From Pseudomonadota bacterium (GTDB lineage: Bacteria > Pseudomonadota > Gammaproteobacteria > Burkholderiales > Casimicrobiaceae): a stretch of DNA of 35,787 bases. This document shows, piece after piece, positions 31,596-35,787 of this stretch (positions are counted from its first letter, which is position 1; the number at the start of each line of letters is the position of its first letter). Where the stretch lies: positions 1-35,787 of the forward strand of contig JAFEDG010000012.1 in NCBI GenBank assembly GCA_018241745.1. Reading direction: 5' to 3'. The position numbers and the translations under genes are program-made. Under the pieces are notes generated by a model. That model was not told where the DNA came from, ran no database searches, and saw only the letters and a list, made by a program, of their open reading frames with translations.

Positions 31596-33020
31596 ATGAT
31601 CAGCACGAGCCTCGCCACCGTCGCCTACCTCGGCGCGACGATCCTCTTCATCCTGTGCCTGGGTGGCCTCTCCAACCAGGAGACCTCGCGCCGCGGCAAC
31701 GCCTACGGCATGCTCGGCATGGCGATCGCCGTGCTCGCCACCGTCTTCGGCACGCAGGTCACCAGTGCCGGCCTGCCGTGGATCCTGGGCGCGATGGCCG
31801 TCGGCGCCGTGGTCGGCGTCTATGCGGCGCGCGTCGTGCAGATGACGCAGATGCCGGAGCTCGTCGCGCTGATGCACAGCCTGGTCGGCCTTGCCGCCGT
31901 GCTCGTCGGCTATGCGAACTTCGTCGACCCGGCCGTCGCGGCCATGCTGACGCCTGCGGAGAACACGATCCACGAGATCGAGATGTACGTCGGCGTGCTG
32001 ATCGGCGCCGTCACGTTCTCCGGCTCGCTGGTCGCGTTCGGCAAGCTGTCCGGCAAGATCGGCGGCAAGCCGTTGCTGCTGCCCGCGCGGCACTGGATCA
32101 ACCTCGTCGGACTGATCGTCGTCGTGTACTTCGGCGTCCGCTTCGTCACCGCGCACGACGCCTCGATGGCGACGACCGCGATGATCGTGATGACGGTCAT
32201 CGCGCTTCTGTTTGGCATCCACATGGTGATGGCGATCGGTGGCGCGGACATGCCGGTCGTCGTGTCGATGCTGAACAGCTACTCGGGATGGGCGGCGGCC
32301 GCCACGGGCTTCATGCTGAACAACGACCTCCTGATCGTCGTGGGGGCGCTGGTGGGCTCGTCAGGCGCGATCCTGTCGTACATCATGTGCACGGCGATGA
32401 ACCGGCGCTTCCTGGCCGTGATCGCCGGCGGGTTCGGCAGTGACGGCGGCGCGCCCAAGCCCGCCGCGGCCGGTGGCGCGCAACCGGCCGGCGAAGTGAC
32501 CCCGATCTCGGCGACCGAGACCGCGGAGCTGCTGAAGGATGCGAAGAGCGTCGTCATCGTGCCGGGCTACGGCATGGCCGTCGCGCAGGCGCAGCACACC
32601 GTGTTCGAGATCACGAAGGCGCTGCGCGAGCGCGGCGTCAACGTGCGCTTCGCGATCCACCCGGTGGCGGGCCGGATGCCCGGCCACATGAACGTGCTGC
32701 TGGCCGAGGCCAAGGTGCCCTACGACATCGTGTTCGAGATGGACGAGATCAACGACGACTTTCCGGACACGGACGTCGCGATGGTGATCGGCGCCAACGA
32801 CATCGTCAACCCGGCTGCACAGGACGACCCGACGAGCCCGATCGCCGGCATGCCGGTGCTGGAGGTATGGAAGGCGAAGAACTCGATCGTCATGAAGCGC
32901 AGCATGGCGTCCGGCTACGCGGGCGTCGACAATCCGCTGTTCTACAAGGAGAACAACCGGATGCTGTTCGGCGACGCCAAGAAGATGCTCGACGAAGTGC
33001 TGGCGGCGCTGAAGGCATGA
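31596..33020 (+). CDS. pntB: NAD(P) transhydrogenase subunit beta
   Basis: PntB holds the rest of the membrane domain and the NADP(H)-binding domain III. The 474 residues have several membrane helices up to about residue 270, an Ala/Gly-rich linker, then domain III with [11 protein letters not shown] near residue 322, [30 protein letters not shown] and [16 protein letters not shown]. With PntA it uses the proton gradient to make NADPH from NADH. The CPBP protease gene begins 16 bases after the stop, so co-transcription is possible. Confidence 0.98.
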   Translation: MISTSLATVAYLGATILFILCLGGLSNQETSRRGNAYGMLGMAIAVLATVFGTQVTSAGLPWILGAMAVGAVVGVYAARVVQMTQMPELVALMHSLVGLAAVLVGYANFVDPAVAAMLTPAENTIHEIEMYVGVLIGAVTFSGSLVAFGKLSGKIGGKPLLLPARHWINLVGLIVVVYFGVRFVTAHDASMATTAMIVMTVIALLFGIHMVMAIGGADMPVVVSMLNSYSGWAAAATGFMLNNDLLIVVGALVGSSGAILSYIMCTAMNRRFLAVIAGGFGSDGGAPKPAAAGGAQPAGEVTPISATETAELLKDAKSVVIVPGYGMAVAQAQHTVFEITKALRERGVNVRFAIHPVAGRMPGHMNVLLAEAKVPYDIVFEMDEINDDFPDTDVAMVIGANDIVNPAAQDDPTSPIAGMPVLEVWKAKNSIVMKRSMASGYAGVDNPLFYKENNRMLFGDAKKMLDEVLAALKA

Positions 33021-33036
33021 CGACCGGGCCGCGCCG

Positions 33037-35787
33037 ATGACCGACGTCGTGCTCGCGCCACCGGCCCGCACGCTCGGCTCGCGGCCGGCGTTCTGGATCG
33101 CGTTCGCTGCCGCCGCGGTGGTCGGCCTCGTCACCGCGCTGAAGCTGTTCCCGGTGGCGATGCCGATCGTCAACCTCGACATCAAGATGTCGCGCGCCGC
33201 GGCGCTCGCTGCCGCGCGCGAGCGGGCCGCCGCGCTGAAGCTCGCGCCGCCGGATGCGAGAAGCGCGATCCTGTTCCGTTCCGACGGCGACGCGCAGAAT
33301 TACATCGAGCTCGAAGGCGGCGGCAAGGACGCGTTCGGCAAGCTCGTCGCGGGCAACCTGTTCTCGCCGTACACGTGGGAAGTGCGGCTGTTCAAGGCCG
33401 GCAGCATTCCCGAAGTCCGGTTGAGCTTCACGCCGGCGGGCGAACCGTACGGGTTCGTGCGGCGCTTTGCCGAGGATTACGTCCGGGACCCGCACACCAA
33501 GGCGCTGACGCCGGAGGCCGCGCGCGCGCTCGGCGAAGCACGCGCCAGGGCGGACTGGGGCATCGACTTCGCGATCTGGAAGCCACTCGAGGCGTCGCAG
33601 AAGACGCAGCCGAGCGGCCGCGTCGACCACGTGTTCGTCTACGAACGCGCGGAACGGATGGGCGAGGCGCGCTTTCGGCTCAACATCGGCGTGACCGGCG
33701 ACGAGCTGTCGGGCGTCGCGCGCAGCGTGTTCATCCCGCAGGACTTCGCGATGCGCTACCAGGCGCAGCGCAGCCTCAACAATACGATCGCCGAGGTCGC
33801 GATGCTCTTCGCGGCGCTCGCGTACGGCATCGGCGGCTGCATCGTCGCGACGCTGTGGCTGGGGCGGCACGGGCGCCTGCTGCCGCGGCCGTCGTTCACC
33901 GCGGGCGGCGTGGTGGGGGGGCTCATCGGTCTTGCGATGCTGTCGGCGATTCCCGCGTCGTGGTTCGGCTTCGACACCGCGCAGACGGAGACCGCGTTCT
34001 GGGCCCGCAACGTCGGCGGCGCGCTGGCCGTGATGCTGGGCGGCGGCATCGCGCTGGGTCTCGTGTTCATGGCGGCCGAGGGCCTGTCGCGCGCCGCGTT
34101 CCCGCATCAGCCGCAGCTGTGGAAGCTGTGGTCGCGCGGCGCCGGTGGCAGCACGGACATCGCGGGCCGCACGGCGGGCGGGTACCTGATGGTCCCGGTC
34201 GAGCTCGGCATGATCGCCGCGTTCTACTTCGTGACCAACCGCTACCTCGGCTGGTGGCAGCCGTCGTCGGAAATGACGGATCCGAACGTGCTGTCGTCGG
34301 CCGTGCCCGCGCTGGCACCGATCTCGATGGCGCTGCAGGCCGGTTTCATGGAGGAATGCCTGTTCCGCGCGGTGCCGCTGTCGCTCGGCGCGATCGTCGG
34401 CGCGCGTTTCGGTGCGCGCAACGCGGGCATCGCGATCGCGTTCGTGCTGCAGGCGCTCGTGTTCGGCGCGGCGCACGCGAACTATCCGGGCTTCCCCGCC
34501 TATTCGCGGCTGGTCGAGCTCGTCGTCCCGGCGATGATCTGGGCGGCGATCTTCCTCCGCTACGGCCTGCTGCCCACGATCACGCTGCATGCGCTGTTCG
34601 ACCTCACGCTGATGTCGATCCCGCTGTTCCTCGTCGAGGCGCCGGGCGCATGGCTGCAGCGGGCGATCGTGATCGTCGCCGCGCTGGTGCCGGCACTCGT
34701 CGTCGCGCTGCGCCACCGGCAGGCGCGTGCCTGGTTCGCGCTGCCGGCTACGCTGTTCAACGGTGGCTGGCAACCGCCTGCCGAGCGGGTCAGCGACACG
34801 GCCGTCGCGGCGCCGCTCGCGCGTCCCACCGGCGCCGCGGCGCGCGTCCAGCGCATGCTGCCGCTCGCTGCCGTGCTCGCGCTGGTCGCGTGGTTCGTCG
34901 CGACGCCGCTGCGCACCGACGTCCCCGCGACGACGATTTCGCGAACCGCGGCGGAAGCCGCCGCCGACGCGGCGCTGCGCGCGCAAGGGGTCGACCCGGC
35001 GACGTGGGTGCGCTCGAGCTCGCTGTTGCTCGCGCCGGACAGCGGCCTGTGGACGATGCATCGGTTCGTCTGGCAGCAGGCGGGCGCCGAGGCGTACCAC
35101 GCGCTGATCGGCAAGACGCTGACGCCGCCGCTATGGGACGTCCGCTACGCGCGCTTCGACGGTGACGTTGCCGAGCGTGCAGAAGATTGGCACGTGACGA
35201 TCATGCCGGATGGTTCGGTGCGCCAGGTCCGCCACTCGCTGCCGGAGGGGCGCGCGGGCGCGTCGCTGGACCGCGCGGCGGCGCTCGCGCTCGCGGAGGG
35301 CGCCGTGCAGAAGCGGCTCGGCCTGGACCCCGCGACGCTGAAGCTCGTCAGCGCCAACGATTCCGCGCTGCCCAAGCGCCGCGACTGGGAATTCACGTGG
35401 AACGACCCGCGTGTCGACGTCGGCAAGGGCGGCGAGGCACGCGTCCAGGTGCTGGTGGCCGGCGACGAGGTCGTGCAGGTCGGCCGCAACGTGTTCATTC
35501 CCGAGGCGTGGCTCACCGACGAGCGTGCGCGGGAGGGCAACTGGAGCATCGTCAAGACGGCCGCGGGCCTGCTGCTCGCGCTGGTCGGCCTCGCGGCGCT
35601 GGTACTGGGCGTGCGCAGCTTCACGCGCGGGCAGAGCGACCCGCGCGCGGGCTTCGTCGTCGGGCTCGTCGTCGCGGGCTCGATGTTGCTGCGCTTCGGC
35701 AACGGCTGGCCCGGGTTGCAGTTCTCGCTGGGAACGACGGACCCGGTGGCGACGCAGATCGCGCTACGCGTCGGCGGCGCGGCCGTC
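33037..35787 (+). CDS. large CPBP-family intramembrane metalloprotease (partial, open at right end)
   Basis: The frame is open from ATG 33037 to the window edge (917 codons, no stop seen). The core carries the three CPBP motifs: EECLFR (E439, E440, R444), FGAAH (H480) and HALFD (H518, D522), within a cluster of hydrophobic helices. CPBP proteins are Rce1-like membrane proteases. Two related modules flank the core. Module A (about residues 51-267) follows a helix at 16-38, and module B (about 634-855) follows a helix near 608-624. They align at MSRAAALAAARERAA/ISRTAAEAAADAALR, EVRLFKAG/DVRYARFD and GDELSGVARSVFIPQ/GDEVVQVGRNVFIPE, each ending at a new helix. The substrate is unknown. The ribosome-binding site before ATG is poor. 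Confidence 0.88.
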   Translation, partial: MTDVVLAPPARTLGSRPAFWIAFAAAAVVGLVTALKLFPVAMPIVNLDIKMSRAAALAAARERAAALKLAPPDARSAILFRSDGDAQNYIELEGGGKDAFGKLVAGNLFSPYTWEVRLFKAGSIPEVRLSFTPAGEPYGFVRRFAEDYVRDPHTKALTPEAARALGEARARADWGIDFAIWKPLEASQKTQPSGRVDHVFVYERAERMGEARFRLNIGVTGDELSGVARSVFIPQDFAMRYQAQRSLNNTIAEVAMLFAALAYGIGGCIVATLWLGRHGRLLPRPSFTAGGVVGGLIGLAMLSAIPASWFGFDTAQTETAFWARNVGGALAVMLGGGIALGLVFMAAEGLSRAAFPHQPQLWKLWSRGAGGSTDIAGRTAGGYLMVPVELGMIAAFYFVTNRYLGWWQPSSEMTDPNVLSSAVPALAPISMALQAGFMEECLFRAVPLSLGAIVGARFGARNAGIAIAFVLQALVFGAAHANYPGFPAYSRLVELVVPAMIWAAIFLRYGLLPTITLHALFDLTLMSIPLFLVEAPGAWLQRAIVIVAALVPALVVALRHRQARAWFALPATLFNGGWQPPAERVSDTAVAAPLARPTGAAARVQRMLPLAAVLALVAWFVATPLRTDVPATTISRTAAEAAADAALRAQGVDPATWVRSSSLLLAPDSGLWTMHRFVWQQAGAEAYHALIGKTLTPPLWDVRYARFDGDVAERAEDWHVTIMPDGSVRQVRHSLPEGRAGASLDRAAALALAEGAVQKRLGLDPATLKLVSANDSALPKRRDWEFTWNDPRVDVGKGGEARVQVLVAGDEVVQVGRNVFIPEAWLTDERAREGNWSIVKTAAGLLLALVGLAALVLGVRSFTRGQSDPRAGFVVGLVVAGSMLLRFGNGWPGLQFSLGTTDPVATQIALRVGGAAV

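Noticed and set aside
28753..31599. 948-codon plus-strand frame across the dehydrogenase and pntA
   Set aside because: Arg-rich shadow frame; both underlying genes are recognised with full motifs.
32890..35100. 736-codon minus-strand frame opposite the CPBP gene
   Set aside because: His/Arg/Gln-rich shadow; the plus strand carries the three ordered CPBP motifs and membrane helices.

Overview
The window is high-GC, almost fully coding bacterial chromosome (35.8 kb). No stretch over 300 bases lacks a gene, and I see no mobile element or CRISPR array. Gene content and order point to a betaproteobacterium, most likely Burkholderiales or a near relative: ndk-rlmN-pilF-rodZ-ispG-hisS-yfgM-bamB-der runs straight into hfq-hflX-hflK-hflC-hisZ-purA, with hisZ and a type IV pilus PilF/PilW lipoprotein inside the run. 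This is inferred from recognised proteins and synteny; no database search was possible.

Layout. 1-144: 3' end of an unidentified plus-strand gene. 167-4490 (minus): rnr, purT and serB, tightly packed with overlapping or nearly touching ends. 4484-4692 (plus): a near-consensus sigma-70 promoter, tRNA-Leu(CAG) and an intrinsic terminator; the -35 box overlaps the GTG start of divergent rnr. 4775-5545 (plus): a lysine/alanine-rich histone H1-like protein with eight perfect KKTTA repeats. 5596-21579 (minus): sixteen housekeeping genes from ndk down to a purine-type phosphoribosyltransferase. They cover nucleotide supply, RNA and ribosome modification, isoprenoid synthesis, histidyl-tRNA and histidine synthesis, outer-membrane assembly (bamB/yfgM), cell shape (rodZ), ribosome GTPases (der, hflX), Hfq, and the HflKC regulators of FtsH. 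21764-25849 (minus): a DctP-type TRAP transporter (dctP-dctQ-dctM) followed by an LpxO-like lipid A/aspartyl beta-hydroxylase. 25941-28729 (minus): EVE-domain protein, accA and tilS. 28874-35787 (plus): D-malate/tartrate-type dehydrogenase, pntA, pntB, and a very large CPBP intramembrane protease open at the right edge.

How the genes fit together. The long minus-strand run is a growth and envelope operon set. The right third suggests C4-dicarboxylate metabolism: TRAP uptake, oxidative decarboxylation of a malate/tartrate-like acid to NADH, proton-driven transhydrogenation to NADPH by PntAB, and fatty-acid synthesis entry at AccA. That link is my inference from proximity.

Nothing here is clearly a new system. 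The best leads are: the CPBP protease, whose core is flanked by two diverged copies of one membrane-anchored extracytoplasmic module of about 220 residues; recurrent GC-rich intergenic hairpins without U-tracts; an 18-bp perfect palindrome over the predicted ndk promoter; an inverted repeat between the EVE gene and the dehydrogenase; and a HisZ lacking its usual C-terminal tail.
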